DNA of 64,000 nt from Treponema sp. (GTDB taxonomy: Bacteria; Spirochaetota; Spirochaetia; Treponematales; Treponemataceae), in assembly GCA_017935745.1 (NCBI GenBank), contig JAGBGX010000006.1, positions 186,001-250,000 of the forward strand, written 5' to 3'. A program made the position numbers and the translations under genes. Positions 8,292 to 17,916 of this stretch are shown one piece after another. The notes under the pieces were generated by a model. The model worked only from the letters and a program-made list of their open reading frames with translations. It was not told where the DNA came from and made no database searches. Position 1 is the stretch's first letter. Each line of letters starts with the position of its first letter.

Positions 8292-8677
8292 TTGTGCACC
8301 TCTTTTGAGTCAAGGAATTTCCACAGCCAGAAACGCGGCCGCACGGAACGCCTTCATACAATAAAATCAGCATGCAAAAGACAGCGCTTCTGCCTGCGGT
8401 TTTACACTTGTACCAGTATATCATACTTTCGGCAGAATTCTAGGAAATAATTATACCGGGCGAAAAAAAAGTAGGATTTTATGACTGTACTGCAAAAGCA
8501 AAGTGAATTTTGTTCTATAAATAGAAAGCCAGCAGAAAATTCGGCGCGCACACCTGCCGTTATATTTTCCAGAACCGGAAAACGATGTTTTCATGCGTGC
8601 AGGCAGCCCCCGCATACGCCGATAAGGAAGCCTGCCTGCAAGCCGCAGTGAAAAGCAGCTCGCAGGGCGGACGTTTC
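8292..8677. other. Intergenic region between dnaJ and the phosphatase operon
   Basis: This 386-bp stretch holds no convincing gene. On the minus strand a TATACT -10 (8415-8420) with a poor -35 could serve the phosphatase operon. A GCAGGCAG/CTGCCTGC hairpin (8599-8639) and a TTTTCC/GGAAAA hairpin (about 8568-8585) follow dnaJ. Neither has a clean U-tract, but they may end the grpE-dnaK-dnaJ transcript. Confidence 0.4.
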
Positions 8678-9823
8678 TTATGAAAGGGAGTCCCGCGGCA
8701 AAAGCTCGGGAGCAGATGACGGCCTCTCCAGGGCTGCAAATGCTTCCATTGCCGCAATCTGCTGCCTGTTCAGCTTAGAAGGAATTTGCACGATAATCTT
8801 CACATACAGATCGCCTTTCCGTGACGAGCTTTCATACGGAACACCTTCATCCCGGATGCGGAGAAACTTCTCATGCTGCGTTCCGGCAGGAATTTTTATC
8901 GTTATCGTCTTTCCGTCAAGATTTTTAATCTCTACGCTAGCTCCGAGAATCGCCTGGGAAATGCTGATGGGAACAGCGCAGTACAAGTCGTGTCCGTCCC
9001 GCTCAAAGTACCTGTCTGACCTGACATTGACAACAATGATAAGGTCTCCGGCTGAACCGCCGCTTGTGCCTGCGTTTCCCATGCCATGGATAGAAAGATG
9101 ACGCCCGTTTTCCACGCCCGCAGGAATTTTTACGCTCATCGTTGTAGTCTTGGCATATACTCCCGAGCCGCGGCAGGCTGAGCACGGCTTGTCTATGACA
9201 GTGCCTTTTCCGTGGCAGTTCGGGCATGTCTGCTGCACAACAAAGAACCCTGAATTCCGTCCGATCTGGCCTCTTCCGCCGCAGGCAGGACATGTCTTTA
9301 CCGTTGAGCCTGCTGCGCCGCCGGAACCGTGGCATTCAGGACACTGCTCGTCACGGCGGAATGTTATATCTTTCTTGCAGCCGTACACCGCTTCCTTAAA
9401 GTCAATATGCAGATCATAGCGCAAGCTCGCGCCGTCATTGCTGTTTCTGGAGCGGCCGGAAGAACCCGAGCCAAACCCGAATCCGCCGCCAAACAAATTT
9501 TCAAAAATATCGCTGAATCCGCCCGATCCGCCGAACAAGTCGCTGAAGTCATGAAACGCATGGCTGAATCCGCCGCTTGCACCGCCGCCCATGCCGTCAA
9601 GTCCGGCAAATCCATACTGATCGTAAATAGGGCGCTTCTGATCATCGCTCAGAACTTCATAGGCTTCTGTAGCTTCCTTGAATTTCTCTTCAGCAGCTTT
9701 GTCCCCGGGATTTCTGTCCGGATGATATTGCACCGCAAGCTTGCGGTACGCTTTCTTTATGGTATCTTTATCTGCACTTTTTTCAATGCCCAGGACTTCG
9801 TAGTAATCACGTTTTGTAGACAT
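8678..9823 (-). CDS. dnaJ: Chaperone DnaJ
   Basis: A 381-aa type I Hsp40 co-chaperone that stimulates DnaK ATPase and delivers unfolded clients. The J domain is at 1-70 with the H-P-D tripeptide near 33-35. A Gly/Phe-rich linker runs to about 125. The zinc-finger region holds four C-x-x-C-x-G-x-G repeats ([32 protein letters not shown]; about 149-210), followed by the substrate-binding C-terminal domains. It is the last gene of grpE-dnaK-dnaJ, 120 bp after dnaK. An AGGA-type site precedes the ATG. Confidence 0.97.
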   Translation of the reverse strand: MSTKRDYYEVLGIEKSADKDTIKKAYRKLAVQYHPDRNPGDKAAEEKFKEATEAYEVLSDDQKRPIYDQYGFAGLDGMGGGASGGFSHAFHDFSDLFGGSGGFSDIFENLFGGGFGFGSGSSGRSRNSNDGASLRYDLHIDFKEAVYGCKKDITFRRDEQCPECHGSGGAAGSTVKTCPACGGRGQIGRNSGFFVVQQTCPNCHGKGTVIDKPCSACRGSGVYAKTTTMSVKIPAGVENGRHLSIHGMGNAGTSGGSAGDLIIVVNVRSDRYFERDGHDLYCAVPISISQAILGASVEIKNLDGKTITIKIPAGTQHEKFLRIRDEGVPYESSSRKGDLYVKIIVQIPSKLNRQQIAAMEAFAALERPSSAPELLPRDSLS

Positions 9824-9943
9824 ACTGTTTTCCTAATTAAAATAAGCCACGGGCCGCACAAAAGCAGTGTCAGTGCAATCTGTGCAGTCCGCGGACTTCT
9901 CCGGTGTGCCGCCAAGCAGTTCTGCTTTTACAGCATTACCTGC

Positions 9944-11902
9944 TTAATTTTTTACTTCGTATTCAACATCATCCGCGTTGTTAGCGCCCTTGAAGCCGGA
10001 AGCTCCAGAAGCCGCTCCTCCGTCAGATCCGCTGCCCGCGCCGGAACCAGATGCAGCTCCCTGTGCGCCAGACGCTCCCTGCTGCGCTGCCTGAGCCTTG
10101 TACAATTCTTCCGCCATCTTGTAGGAAGCCTGCTTCAGATTCTCAGACTTTGCCTTGATGTCTTCCGTATTGTCGCCCTTAAGAGCCTCCTTAAGCTCAT
10201 TCATTGCAGCTTCAATCTTGGACTTGTCATCAGCAGAAATCTTGTCGCCGATGTCCTTGAGCGATTTTTCCGTGGCATAGACAAGGCTGTCAGCCTCATT
10301 CTTGACATCGATTGCCTCGCGCTTTTTCTTGTCAGCGTCTGCATTCGCTTCGGCATCTTTTACCATGCGGTTGATTTCTTCTTCTGAAAGTCCGCTGGAA
10401 GATGTAATCTGAATGTGCTGCTCTTTTCCCGTTCCCATATCCTTTGCGCTGACATGGACGATTCCGTTCGCATCGATATCAAATGTAACTTCAATCTGAG
10501 GAACGCCGCGCGGAGCCGCCGGGATTCCAGTAAGGTCAAAGTTTCCAAGCGTCCTGTTCTGAGCCGCCATTTCGCGCTCACCCTGAAGAACATGGATGCT
10601 TACGGCTGTCTGATTGTCAGCAGCTGTAGAGAAAATCTGGCTCTTTTTTGTCGGAATCGTTGTGTTGCGGTTGATAAGCCGGGTAAACACGCCGCCCATC
10701 GTTTCAATTCCGAGCGAAAGCGGAGTAACATCAAGCAGCAGAACATCCTTCACATCTCCTGCAAGAACGCCGCCCTGAATTGCAGCTCCGATTGCGACAG
10801 CTTCGTCCGGGTTCACCGCGCGGCTGCCTTCCTTTCCGAAAATCGACTTTACGATTTCCTGAACCTTGGGCATGCGGCTTGAGCCACCGACAAGAAGAAC
10901 TTCGTCAATCTTGTCCGCTGAAATTTCAGCGTCTTTCATAGCCTTGAGGCACGGCTCGCGGGTAGCTTCAAACAGGTGATCCGTCATCTGCTCAAACTGG
11001 GCGCGTGTGAGCGTCTTCTGCAGATGCTTGGGCCCTGTTGCGTCCGCTGTAATGAACGGCAGGTTGATTTCTGCTGTCGTCTGGTTTGAAAGCGAAATCT
11101 TTGCATTCTCAGCAGCTTCGCGCAGACGCTGCAGCGCCATGCTGTCCTTTGACAAGTCGATTCCTGTGTCATTCTTGAACTGCTCGATAAGCCAGTTTAC
11201 AATGCTGCGGTCCCAGTCGTCTCCGCCGAGGTGTGTGTTTCCGTTTGTAGACTTCACTTCAAACACGCCGTCGCCAAGCTCAAGAATTGAAATATCGAAT
11301 GTGCCGCCGCCCAGGTCATAGACAGCGATTGTCTTTTCCTGCTTCTGATCCTTGTTGAATCCAAACGCAAGCGAAGCGGCTGTAGGCTCGTTGATAATGC
11401 GCTTTACATCAAGCCCCGCAATCTTTCCCGCATCCTTTGTTGCCTGACGCTGTGCGTCGTTAAAGTACGCAGGAACAGTGATAACAGCCTCTGTAACAGG
11501 CTCCCCGAGGTAATCTTCCGCCGTCTTTTTCATCTTCTGAAGAATAAACGCCGAAATTTCCTGAGGGCTGTACTCTTTTTTTGCTCCATTTTCTTCCACT
11601 TCAACACGGACATCCTCTCCGTGATCCTTTACTGTATACGGAACAAGCTTTGCTTCTCCAGAAAGCTCGCTGTAGCGGTGTCCGATAAAACGCTTGATGG
11701 AATAAATGGTGTTCTTTGGATTGGTAACCATCTGGTTTTTTGCCGGAAGCCCGACCACGCGGTCTCCTTTTGCAGTAAAACCGATGATAGAAGGCGTTGT
11801 GCGGCCTCCCTCCGAATTCTGAATGACAACCGGCTCGCCGTTTTCCATTACGGCAACGCAAGAATTGGTTGTTCCTAAGTCAATACCGATAATCTTTCCC
11901 AT
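9944..11902 (-). CDS. dnaK: Chaperone DnaK (Hsp70)
   Basis: A 652-aa Hsp70. The start [14 protein letters not shown] carries phosphate loop 1. The nucleotide domain includes [10 protein letters not shown] and [10 protein letters not shown]. The linker V-L-L-L-D-V-T-P leads to the peptide-binding domain and a Gly/Ala/Ser-rich tail ending D-D-V-E-Y-E-V. An in-frame ATG 24 nt upstream is rejected because GGAGG (11910-11914) fits the start at 11902. It lies between grpE (74 bp upstream) and dnaJ. No CIRCE element was seen. Confidence 0.97.
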   Translation of the reverse strand: MGKIIGIDLGTTNSCVAVMENGEPVVIQNSEGGRTTPSIIGFTAKGDRVVGLPAKNQMVTNPKNTIYSIKRFIGHRYSELSGEAKLVPYTVKDHGEDVRVEVEENGAKKEYSPQEISAFILQKMKKTAEDYLGEPVTEAVITVPAYFNDAQRQATKDAGKIAGLDVKRIINEPTAASLAFGFNKDQKQEKTIAVYDLGGGTFDISILELGDGVFEVKSTNGNTHLGGDDWDRSIVNWLIEQFKNDTGIDLSKDSMALQRLREAAENAKISLSNQTTAEINLPFITADATGPKHLQKTLTRAQFEQMTDHLFEATREPCLKAMKDAEISADKIDEVLLVGGSSRMPKVQEIVKSIFGKEGSRAVNPDEAVAIGAAIQGGVLAGDVKDVLLLDVTPLSLGIETMGGVFTRLINRNTTIPTKKSQIFSTAADNQTAVSIHVLQGEREMAAQNRTLGNFDLTGIPAAPRGVPQIEVTFDIDANGIVHVSAKDMGTGKEQHIQITSSSGLSEEEINRMVKDAEANADADKKKREAIDVKNEADSLVYATEKSLKDIGDKISADDKSKIEAAMNELKEALKGDNTEDIKAKSENLKQASYKMAEELYKAQAAQQGASGAQGAASGSGAGSGSDGGAASGASGFKGANNADDVEYEVKN

Positions 11903-11976
11903 ATTAAAACCTCCATATTTACACATTCATGCACTTGCATTATATGCTGCCGAACTGTCCCGGCATCATATATTCC

Positions 11977-12639
11977 TTATGATTCAGCAGAAGCCTCATC
12001 TTTCTGCTCACAGCTGTCCTGTCCGTCAGCCTGCACGCTTCCGTCCGGCATGCTCACCATAACTTTTGCATGGCGGATCACCCTGTCCCGAAGCTTGTAG
12101 CCCTTCAGGTAGACTTCCTTCAGAACCGGCTCCGCAACAGGCTCCTGAGAAGAACCGATTGCCTCATGAATATCAGGATCAAACGCATCGCCGGCAGCTC
12201 CGTAAGAAACAAGGCTGTACTTGTTTTCCAGCATGCTGATTAAATTCCTGCTTATCATCGTCACGCCTTCCGCAATGGACTTGGGGTCTGAAGCCTTGGC
12301 CGCAGCCTCCACTGTACGGTCAAAGTTATCAAGGCTCTCAAGCAGATCCTTAAGCAGGTTCGCATTTGCGAAATCAAAGGCCTCCTGCTTTTCCTGAATG
12401 GCACGCTTGCGGTAATTGTCAAAATCAGCCGCGCGGCGCAAAACCTGATCCTTCAAGTCCGCGTTTGCCTTCTCCAGATCTGCAATCTGGCGCTCAAGCT
12501 CTGCAATTTTTTCTTCAGGAGCCGCTGCCTTTTCCTCTTCAGCCTGATTCTGCTCCGGCTCAGGAACTGCTTCCTGAACTTCAGCCTCAGATGCGGCCTG
12601 CTGCTCCTTGTTTTGAACGTTTTCTTTTTCTTTGCTCAT
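11977..12639 (-). CDS. grpE: Nucleotide exchange factor GrpE
   Basis: A 220-aa GrpE, which releases ADP from DnaK. An acidic Glu/Gln/Ala-rich N-terminus (1-45) leads into the long dimerising coiled coil (about 45-110, K-A-N-A-D-L-K-D-Q, then F-D-N-Y-R-K-R). The C-terminal beta domain has the family signature around H-E-A-I-G and G-Y-K-L-R-D-R-V-I-R-H-A-K-V. It is the first gene of the chaperone operon, with its own promoter at 12663-12691. Confidence 0.95.
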   Translation of the reverse strand: MSKEKENVQNKEQQAASEAEVQEAVPEPEQNQAEEEKAAAPEEKIAELERQIADLEKANADLKDQVLRRAADFDNYRKRAIQEKQEAFDFANANLLKDLLESLDNFDRTVEAAAKASDPKSIAEGVTMISRNLISMLENKYSLVSYGAAGDAFDPDIHEAIGSSQEPVAEPVLKEVYLKGYKLRDRVIRHAKVMVSMPDGSVQADGQDSCEQKDEASAES

Positions 12640-12662
12640 CTTGCATTTTCCTACTGTAAGAA

Positions 12663-12691
12663 AAGATAGTAAATTTATGTTATTTTTTCAA
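12663..12691 (-). promoter_or_regulatory. Promoter of grpE-dnaK-dnaJ
   Basis: TTGAAA (12686-12691), 17-bp spacer, TATCTT (12663-12668) on the minus strand. It looks like an ordinary housekeeping promoter. No inverted CIRCE repeat overlaps it, so HrcA control is not evident. Confidence 0.65.
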
Positions 12692-12727
12692 CAAATTTCA
12701 TTTTTTTTCCGTGGTTCAAGCCTTTTG

Positions 12728-12748
12728 AAAATCAGCAGAACTGATTTT
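12728..12748 (-). terminator. Hairpin terminator after citrate synthase
   Basis: A perfect AAAATCAG/CTGATTTT stem with a 5-nt loop. The 3' arm supplies the U-rich end, so it could act on either strand. It lies between citrate synthase and the grpE promoter. Confidence 0.6.
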
Positions 12749-12775
12749 TAAAACGGAAGGCGGCATGAAGGCCTC

Positions 12776-14140
12776 TCACTTTCTGTCGCTCATGCAGACA
12801 TACTCGCGCTCGCCGGCAACATTTTTATATGCAGGGCGGTAAATCCGCTTTCCGGCAACAATCTCTTCTATTCTATGTGCGCTCCACCCGGCAATTCTGG
12901 AGATTGCAAACAGCGGCGTGTACAGATCGCGCGGAATGTTCAGCATGGAATAGACAAAGCCTGAATAGAAGTCCACATTCGTGCAGATCCGCTTTTTCTG
13001 CCCGTGCAGCTCGTACAGGACGGACGGCGCAATCCGCTCGATTTCGTTGTACAGATGCAGCTCTTCCTCACAGCCTTTTTCCTTTGCAAGCCCGGCAGCC
13101 TTGTCCCTGAGCAGCTGTGCCCGCGGATCGCTTATCGTGTAAACGGCATGCCCCTGTCCGTAGATAAGCCCGGTGCGGTCAAACGCCTTTTTCTGCGCTA
13201 TCTTGTACAGGTAATCTGTAATCTGCTTTTCGCTGCTCCAGTCCTTTACGTGCATCTTGATGTCATCCATCATTTCCATGACCCTGATGTTTGCTCCGCC
13301 ATGGCGGCGGCCTTTTAAAGATCCGACAGCAGAGGCAATCGCTGAATATGTATCTGTATCAGCAGAGGAAACAACGTGAACCGTAAGCGAAGAATTGTTT
13401 CCGCCTCCATGCTCGGCATGAAGAATGAGAGCCAGATCAAGAATTTCAGCTTCAAGCCGCGAGTACGTTTTGTTGCTCCGTGTGAGGCGCAGGAAATTTT
13501 CCGCCGTGCTCAGTTCTGGAAGCGGATTGTGAATATACAGGCTCTTTCCTTCATAATACTTTCGCTTTGCCTGATATCCGTATGCTGCCAATGTGGAAAA
13601 GCGGGAAATAAGCTCGATGCACTGGCGCAAAATATTTGTGACAGAACGGTTTTCAGGATCAGGATCATACGAATACGAGGCAAGGACTCCGCGGGCAATC
13701 TTGTTCATGATGTCGCTTGAAGGCGCCTTCATAATCATGTCTTCAGTGAAGTAGCCGGGAAGCGCACGGAGGCTTCCGATAAAATCAGTGAATTCTGTCA
13801 GCTGCTTCTGAGTCGGAAGCTCGCCGAACAGCAGAAGATATACGCACTGCTCATAGCCGAACTGATGATTTTTTTCAGAGTCGCGGACAATGTCCTCAAC
13901 GTTGTATCCGCGGTAAATGAGCTTGCCGGGAACAGCCACCTTGTTCCCGTTTTCATCAATGTCGTATCCGACAACATCTCCGATGCGTGTAAGCCCCACA
14001 AGAACGCCGCGTCCGTCCGCATACCGGAGCCCGCTCTTTACGTTATATTTCTCATACAAGGCAGGATCAATCGGATCGTTTATCTCTGTTTTTTTTGAGA
14101 GCCTGCCTAAAAATGACAAGGCATTGTTTTCTCCGCTCAT
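12776..14140 (-). CDS. gltA: Citrate synthase
   Basis: A 454-aa citrate synthase, condensing oxaloacetate and acetyl-CoA. The N-terminal 60 residues form an extension before L-I-Y-R-G-Y-N-V-E-D-I. Catalytic regions include the first His in I-L-H-A-E-H-G-G-G-N-N-S, R-R-H-G-G-A-N, and the second His in I-Y-G-Q-G-H-A-V-Y (usually G-F-G-H). The C-terminal S-G-F-V-Y-S-M-L and F-A-I-S-R-I-A-G-W match the family. Start supported by AGGAGG. An aconitase-family hydratase lies 4 kb away, suggesting a partial TCA limb towards 2-oxoglutarate. Confidence 0.93.
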   Translation of the reverse strand: MSGENNALSFLGRLSKKTEINDPIDPALYEKYNVKSGLRYADGRGVLVGLTRIGDVVGYDIDENGNKVAVPGKLIYRGYNVEDIVRDSEKNHQFGYEQCVYLLLFGELPTQKQLTEFTDFIGSLRALPGYFTEDMIMKAPSSDIMNKIARGVLASYSYDPDPENRSVTNILRQCIELISRFSTLAAYGYQAKRKYYEGKSLYIHNPLPELSTAENFLRLTRSNKTYSRLEAEILDLALILHAEHGGGNNSSLTVHVVSSADTDTYSAIASAVGSLKGRRHGGANIRVMEMMDDIKMHVKDWSSEKQITDYLYKIAQKKAFDRTGLIYGQGHAVYTISDPRAQLLRDKAAGLAKEKGCEEELHLYNEIERIAPSVLYELHGQKKRICTNVDFYSGFVYSMLNIPRDLYTPLFAISRIAGWSAHRIEEIVAGKRIYRPAYKNVAGEREYVCMSDRK

Positions 14141-14194
14141 AAGGATCCTCCTGTTCTGTATAAATATACATTTTTGTTCTAAGGAATTTCACTT

Positions 14195-14223
14195 ATGATA
14201 CAGAAAAGTAAGTATTTATTCAA
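14195..14223 (-). promoter_or_regulatory. Promoter of citrate synthase gene
   Basis: TTGAAT (14218-14223), 17-bp spacer, TATCAT (14195-14200) on the minus strand, about 55 bp before the ATG. Confidence 0.65.
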
Positions 14224-14284
14224 TCATTTTGCCAAAATTTGCAAGCACACAGCTCTGTAACAAAAAGCGGCAGGCTTACGGCAG

Positions 14285-16135
14285 CTACATCTTTTCAAGG
14301 AACGGAACAAGGACAAGCTCCATTGCATTTTTCATCACTTGAAGCGTGCATTCCGCAAGGCAGAGGCGGGCCTGCGAAAGGCGGCGGTTTTCTGCGGCAG
14401 CTCCCACTATCGGGCAGTCACGGTAAAACGCGCTGAAGCTTTTGCTCACATCGTACAGGTACAGAGCCATTCCGCTCGGATCAAGCGATTCAGCCGCACG
14501 GAATACAGCCGCAGGAAATTTCTCAAGCTCCTTTATCAGCGCCCACTCGCTTTCATGCGTCAAAAGCGCCAGGTCTTCGTCCGCGGAAGAAGGCTCAAGC
14601 CCGCTTTCTTTCGCCTTGTTCAGAATGGAAGAAATCCGTGCGCCCATGTACTGAAGGTACGGGCCTGTGTTTCCGTTAAAGCTCAGCGACTCCTCGGGAT
14701 TGAACAGCATGTCCTTGGCAGGAGAAACATTCAGCAGATAATAGTGAAGCGCGGCAAGCGCGACTTTTTCTGCGACTTCATCCGCATTCCCGACAGAGCC
14801 GTCCCGTCCGCGCTCCCCGATTGCATCAAGAGCCTGCGCATGCAGGGCATCAAGCAGATCATCAGCATCCACAACAGTTCCCTCGCGGCTTTTCATGCGG
14901 CCGCTCGGCAGGTTCACAAGGCCGTAGCTCAAATGGCGGAGGCTGTCCGTCCAGCTGAACCCGAGCTTTTTCAGAATATAGAACAGGACTTTAAAATGAT
15001 AGTTCTGCTCGCTGGCAACAACATACACAAGCTCGTTGAACGGCCAGTCATTGTGACGGCTGATTGCAGTGCCGATGTCCTGCGTGATGTACACGCTCGT
15101 GCCGTCCTTGCGCAGCAGGACTTTTTCGTGATCCTCGCCGTCCTTGCCCTTGCCCACGGCTTCCGTCACATCAATCCTGACGCTTCCGTCTTCCGCCCTG
15201 AAAAAAATTCCGTTTTCAAGTCCGCGCATAATTTCATTCTTGCCTTTGAGATATGTCTCGCTTTCAAGGTAGAATTTGTCGAACGAAACACCGGTGCGCC
15301 TGTACGTTTCCTTAAGTCCGTCAAGCGTCCAGCCGTTCATTTTCTGCCAGAGCGCGCGGATTTCAGGATCGCCCGCCTCCCACTTGACGAGCATTTCTTC
15401 AGCGGCCTGCTGCGCCTGCGGATGAGCTGTCCCGGGGCGGTCTTTTTCACCTTTCAGATAGCGGTCGAACTCAACATAGCACTGCCCCACAAAATGATCG
15501 CCCTTCATTCCAAGCGACTGCGGAGTGTCGCCCGTCGCCTCATGGAACAGCCGGTATGCGAGCATTGACTTGCAGATATGGATTCCCCGGTCATTTATCA
15601 AGTCAACCTTGAAAACAGCTGCGCCGGCTTTCCGCACAATCCGGCTTACGCTTTCTCCGAGCGCGTCATTGCGCAGATGCCCGAGATGAAGCGGTTTGTT
15701 TGTGTTCGGGGAAGAAAATTCGATCATAATCTTCTTTCCTGCAAGCGGCCTGTTTCCCTGCGAATCAAACGAGCCGTATTCCGCGCCCTGAGACAAGACA
15801 GCCTTCAGAATTCCGGCAGAAACAGCGGCCTTGTTGAGCCTGATGTTTACATACGGGCCGGCGGCAAAAAATTCTCCCAGGCTGCCGGTTTCTTTATCCG
15901 ATTCTGTATTTTTTCTGATGATGTCAGCCACAGCCGAAGCGATTGCGGCTGGCGGCATGCGGAACGCCTTTGCGAATGCGAACATCGGAATGCCGAGGTC
16001 GCCCATTTCAGGGCTGGGAGGAGTTTCAACACGGACTGCCGACTGCGGCAGCTCGCACTCAACCGCTTTTTCCAGCTTCAGCCGGGCGGCCGCCTTGAGA
16101 ACAGCCGATTTAAATAATTCCTTTTGATCTGTCAT
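14285..16135 (-). CDS. argS: Arginyl-tRNA synthetase
   Basis: A 616-aa class I aminoacyl-tRNA synthetase charging tRNA-Arg. The HIGH-type motif is P-L-H-L-G-H-L-R-N near residue 150. The KMSKS equivalent is degenerate (S-G-R-M-K-S-R-E-G-T), which is normal for ArgRS. The C-terminal anticodon-binding helical domain ends with A-M-E-L-V-L-V-P-F-L. The reading frame stays open 81 codons further upstream. The start at 16135 is chosen because it begins the normal N-terminal Add-1 domain and has AAGGTG 9-14 nt upstream. Confidence 0.94.
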   Translation of the reverse strand: MTDQKELFKSAVLKAAARLKLEKAVECELPQSAVRVETPPSPEMGDLGIPMFAFAKAFRMPPAAIASAVADIIRKNTESDKETGSLGEFFAAGPYVNIRLNKAAVSAGILKAVLSQGAEYGSFDSQGNRPLAGKKIMIEFSSPNTNKPLHLGHLRNDALGESVSRIVRKAGAAVFKVDLINDRGIHICKSMLAYRLFHEATGDTPQSLGMKGDHFVGQCYVEFDRYLKGEKDRPGTAHPQAQQAAEEMLVKWEAGDPEIRALWQKMNGWTLDGLKETYRRTGVSFDKFYLESETYLKGKNEIMRGLENGIFFRAEDGSVRIDVTEAVGKGKDGEDHEKVLLRKDGTSVYITQDIGTAISRHNDWPFNELVYVVASEQNYHFKVLFYILKKLGFSWTDSLRHLSYGLVNLPSGRMKSREGTVVDADDLLDALHAQALDAIGERGRDGSVGNADEVAEKVALAALHYYLLNVSPAKDMLFNPEESLSFNGNTGPYLQYMGARISSILNKAKESGLEPSSADEDLALLTHESEWALIKELEKFPAAVFRAAESLDPSGMALYLYDVSKSFSAFYRDCPIVGAAAENRRLSQARLCLAECTLQVMKNAMELVLVPFLEKM

Positions 16136-16229
16136 ATATCGTTCACCTTGTTCTTTAAACTGAATTCTGCCGCAGCCGTTCAGCCCGTATAAGGACATCC
16201 CGGAAACTGAAGCTTTAAAAACTTCTGCA

Positions 16230-16258
16230 AGTATATCAGAAAATATCCGCCGTGTCAT
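16230..16258 (-). promoter_or_regulatory. Promoter of argS
   Basis: ATGACA (16253-16258), 17-bp spacer, TATACT (16230-16235) on the minus strand. The implied leader is about 85-90 nt, longer than most in this window. It is close to, and divergent from, the promoter at 16278-16306. Confidence 0.55.
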
Positions 16259-16277
16259 TCCCGCAGGCAGGCTGCTG

Positions 16278-16306
16278 TTGAAAGCGCAGCATTTTTCCGC
16301 TATAGT
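16278..16306 (+). promoter_or_regulatory. Leaderless-type promoter of HD nucleotidase
   Basis: TTGAAA (16278-16283), 17-bp spacer, TATAGT (16301-16306), then exactly 6 nt to the ATG at 16313. No Shine-Dalgarno. Confidence 0.75.
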
Positions 16307-16312
16307 TTTTTC

Positions 16313-16936
16313 ATGATAACGGAACACACAGACGGCTTTGTGCCATGCGGAAATGTCCGCCTTGACAGGCTGCTTCACTTTTCAGCGGAAATTGACAAAA
16401 TGACAAACATTCTGCGCCGCACGCTTTTAATCGACAAAAGCCGCAGGGAAAATGATGCAGAGCATTCCTGGCATATTGCCGTGATGGCACTTCTGTTTGA
16501 GGAGTACGCGCTGCAAAAGCCGGACATCGGGCGGACAGTCAGGATGCTTGTTGTTCACGATCTCGTGGAAATATACGCAGGAGACACATTCGCCTTTGAC
16601 GAGCAGGCAAACATCGGAAAGCAGGAGCGGGAAGCCGCAGCAGCAGACAGGCTCTTTGCGCTCCTGCCGCCGGATCTGGGACAGGAAATCCGCGCGCTCT
16701 GGGAAGAATTTGACGCCATGGAAACACCCGATGCGCGGTATGCCGCCTGCATGGACCGAATCCAGCCGTTCCTGCACAACACGTTCACCGGCGGCCATAC
16801 ATGGTGCGAGGCAAATGCAAGCCGGAGCATGGTAGAAAAGCGCATGGAGCCTGTCAGGGAATTCATGCCCGAGCTATGGAAGTGGGTTCAAAAAAACATC
16901 GAAAGCGGAATCAGCCGCGGCTGGATCCGTCCGTAG
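16313..16936 (+). CDS. HD-domain 5'-nucleotidase (YfbR/HDDC2-like)
   Basis: A 207-aa HD-superfamily phosphohydrolase. Metal ligands: the first His in N-D-A-E-H-S-W-H near residue 45, H-D-L-V-E-I-Y-A-G-D near residue 80, and a downstream Asp in A-C-M-D-R-I-Q-P. This matches the YfbR/HDDC2 group, which removes phosphate from (deoxy)nucleoside 5'-monophosphates. It is transcribed alone from a leaderless-type promoter; no other start fits better. Confidence 0.85.
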   Translation: MITEHTDGFVPCGNVRLDRLLHFSAEIDKMTNILRRTLLIDKSRRENDAEHSWHIAVMALLFEEYALQKPDIGRTVRMLVVHDLVEIYAGDTFAFDEQANIGKQEREAAAADRLFALLPPDLGQEIRALWEEFDAMETPDARYAACMDRIQPFLHNTFTGGHTWCEANASRSMVEKRMEPVREFMPELWKWVQKNIESGISRGWIRP

Positions 16937-17010
16937 CATGCCGCATCCAGTACACCGCAGCGTGTTTTGGCCAGTTTCCGCCTGGAAATCCCCTGCCGCA
17001 GCTTGTTTTG

Positions 17011-17119
17011 AGCTTTAAAAATATTTTTTTTCGCTCACGCAAGCTGTTTCAGCCTTTAAAAATACTTTTTTCGCTCTCACAGGCTGTTCCGGCATTTTAA
17101 AATACTTTTTTTTGCTCAA
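17011..17119. repeat. Three 40-bp imperfect repeats with A5-T6 cores
   Basis: Three units at about 17011-17049, 17051-17089 and 17091-17119 share TTTAAAAATACTTTTTT followed by CGCTC or TGCTC. The A-run/T-run cores are spaced 41 and 40 bp. Flanking bases form short stems that differ between units (AGCTT/AAGCT, CAGCCT/AGGCTG, CCGG/CCGG). They lie upstream of the -10 (TATACT, 17137-17142) of the next gene and could be terminators, curved DNA or a binding array. Confidence 0.6.
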
Positions 17120-17175
17120 AAACCGGCAATCTGTGATATACTGTTTTTACCAAGAAAAAAAAGGAGAGATTTCCT

Positions 17176-17856
17176 ATGAAAAAACTGAATCCAAATATCC
17201 GCATCGGCGAGGCGGACAGTGCAAGCGATGCGATTGTGCGTCATTACGAGGCGGAAACGGCCCTTGCGGACGACACTGCGCTCGCAGAAATCATGGCGGA
17301 AATCAGGGATTTGTCGGCGAAAATCACGACGGCAATAAAAAGCGACAAAGTGGTGAGCAATCTTGACGAGGCTGACAGCGCGCGCGACGAGGCGGTGAAG
17401 AATCTTTCCACGCTCCTGAACGGCTACGCGGTGCTTCCGGCAAAAAAGGAACAGGCGGCGAAACTGCTGGCGGTTTTTGCAAAGTACGGAAGCGACATTA
17501 CCAGAGGCAGCTACGAAAAGGAATCTTCCGACATCGAAAGTATGCTTGAGGATTTTGCGGCGGCGGACGCGGCGGAAGCGGCAAAGGATTTGGAAGGAGC
17601 CGCGGATTTTATACAGGAAATCAGGGCGGCGGAAGACAACTTCAAAGCCGTGCGCGACTCCTACAAGAACGCCACGAACAGCAGGGGCGCAAGCGCGACA
17701 TCGCTCAAAAAGCCGCTTGTAAACGCAGTCAACAAGCTCGTGCAGTACCTGAACACCATGCAGCTGATCGGAAACAAAAAGTACGGCAGCCTCATCACCA
17801 AGTGCGAGCGCGAAATCAATGATTTCAACGCAGGCACAAAGAAAAATAAGCAATAA
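17176..17856 (+). CDS. Alpha-helical protein of unknown function
   Basis: A 226-aa protein, rich in Ala, Lys, Glu and Asp, with no signal peptide, membrane segment or Cys. The whole chain is predicted helical, with paired helices such as N-L-D-E-A-D-S-A-R-D-E-A and A-A-D-A-A-E-A-A-K-D. It recalls DUF6261-type proteins of gut Bacteroidota and treponemes in length and composition, but I cannot confirm membership. The start has a strong AAGGAGAG site (17161-17168), and a TATACT -10 lies at 17137-17142. It is monocistronic with its own terminator. Function unknown. Confidence 0.75.
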   Translation: MKKLNPNIRIGEADSASDAIVRHYEAETALADDTALAEIMAEIRDLSAKITTAIKSDKVVSNLDEADSARDEAVKNLSTLLNGYAVLPAKKEQAAKLLAVFAKYGSDITRGSYEKESSDIESMLEDFAAADAAEAAKDLEGAADFIQEIRAAEDNFKAVRDSYKNATNSRGASATSLKKPLVNAVNKLVQYLNTMQLIGNKKYGSLITKCEREINDFNAGTKKNKQ

Positions 17857-17867
17857 AAAAGAAAAAC

Positions 17868-17902
17868 GGCGGTCTTTCAGCAAAAGGCCGCCGCTTTGTT
17901 TT
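17868..17902 (+). terminator. Terminator of unknown helical protein gene
   Basis: A CGGCGG-rich stem (17868-17878 with about 17883-17893) with a short CAGC loop, followed by TTTGTTTTA. Convergent with the hydratase gene ending at 17917. Confidence 0.75.
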
Positions 17903-17916
17903 ATGCGGATGACGTT

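Noticed and set aside
9329-10387. 352-codon open frame on the plus strand across dnaJ and dnaK ends
   Set aside because: Antisense to two certain genes and without any supporting feature.
12640-12775. CIRCE/HrcA operator before grpE
   Set aside because: No TTAGCACTC/GAGTGCTAA inverted repeat is present, and no hrcA gene lies upstream.
14339-15568. 409-codon open frame on the plus strand opposite argS
   Set aside because: It mirrors the argS coding frame, has no family resemblance, no ribosome site and low-complexity composition typical of antisense frames in GC-biased genes.
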